Assembly (NCBI GenBank): GCA_045649145.1
Contig: JAZRPK010000085.1
Coordinates: 1 to 5,913, forward strand
Direction: 5' to 3'
Source of the DNA: HGM11525 sp045649145
GTDB lineage: Bacteria; Bacillota; Clostridia; UBA1381
DNA: 5,913 nucleotides
A program made the translations under genes and the position numbers. Numbering within the stretch: the first letter of the stretch is position 1; each line of letters begins with the position of its first letter. Shown here one piece after another: positions 5,847 to 5,913 of the stretch. The notes under the pieces were generated by a model. The model did not search any database. It was given only the letters and a program-made list of their open reading frames with translations, and was not told the origin of the DNA.

Positions 5847-5913
5847 AAGTATTATAAACAACAATTTATAATTCATAAAAGGGAGTGTAAACAACACTCC
5901 CTTAAAATTATGC
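5847..5913 (-). repeat. Right copy of the 67-bp terminal inverted repeat
   Basis: Reverse complement of 5341-5407 with one mismatch (5865). It ends on the last base of the window, so it may continue outside. The window stopping exactly where the repeat with the clpX end begins suggests a contig end at a repeat edge, though this cannot be shown here. Confidence 0.95.
5877..5903 (-). terminator. Second terminator, reading leftward into the element
   Basis: The same 10-bp stem, loop and TTTT tail as the clpX terminator, on the opposite strand. It would stop a transcript entering from the right, such as one from a convergent gene beyond 5913. On the plus strand the tail is TTAAAATT, so termination in that direction should be weaker. 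Confidence 0.65.

Larger units (their letters stand above)
5341..5913. mobile_element. MITE-like or intergenic palindromic element after clpX (non-coding)
   Basis: This 573-bp stretch has near-perfect 67-bp inverted ends, no transposase and no credible gene. Its interior is rich in hairpins and runs of G or C, unlike the housekeeping genes beside it. Those features fit a miniature inverted-repeat element or a large intergenic repeat unit moved by a transposase elsewhere. A target duplication cannot be seen: the left flank is clpX and the right flank lies outside the window, which ends on the last base of the right repeat. Other explanations are an old inverted duplication of the clpX terminator around an intergenic spacer, or an assembly artefact at a contig end. 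The mismatch and the 439-bp unrelated spacer argue against a simple fold-back artefact. Confidence 0.5.

Overview
The window is a chromosomal housekeeping segment from a low-to-moderate GC member of the Bacillota, most likely class Clostridia. An Oscillospirales/Ruminococcaceae-type gut organism is a guess. The evidence for Clostridia is the tig-clpP-clpX order on one strand, the four-cysteine ClpX, a B. subtilis-like ClpP with no long propeptide, strong AGGAGG-type ribosome binding sites, a TTG start, AT-rich promoters close to TTGAca/TATAAT, and a COG2426-type membrane protein.

Layout. Positions 1-585 (minus strand) hold the first 195 codons of lysS, a class II lysyl-tRNA synthetase cut by the window edge. 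A 212-bp divergent intergenic region carries a promoter for lysS and one for a plus-strand pair: a small DedA/VTT-like membrane protein (798-1295) and a calcineurin-like metallophosphoesterase (1297-1995), separated by a single base. A strong extended -10 promoter at 2049-2076 then drives tig (2140-3426), followed by clpP (3483-4070) and clpX (4093-5346). No terminator or convincing promoter lies between these three, so they look like one operon. Trigger factor binds nascent chains at the ribosome exit, while ClpX unfolds substrates and feeds them into the ClpP proteolytic chamber, so the operon joins folding and degradation of the same pool of proteins.

The last 573 bp (5341-5913) contain no credible gene and are the unusual part. 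They are bracketed by a 67-bp inverted repeat with one mismatch. The left copy begins on the last sense codon of clpX and includes its stop codon. Each copy contains a Rho-independent terminator pointing into the element. The interior is packed with hairpins and G/C tracts and holds a second, more diverged pair of inverted repeats (about 5492-5558 and 5699-5770). This looks like a MITE-like or intergenic palindromic element that has become the 3' end and terminator of the clpX operon. The window stops exactly at the outer edge of the right repeat, so neither its true outer boundary nor any target duplication can be read. This could also be a contig end caused by the repeat. No new protein-coding system is visible.
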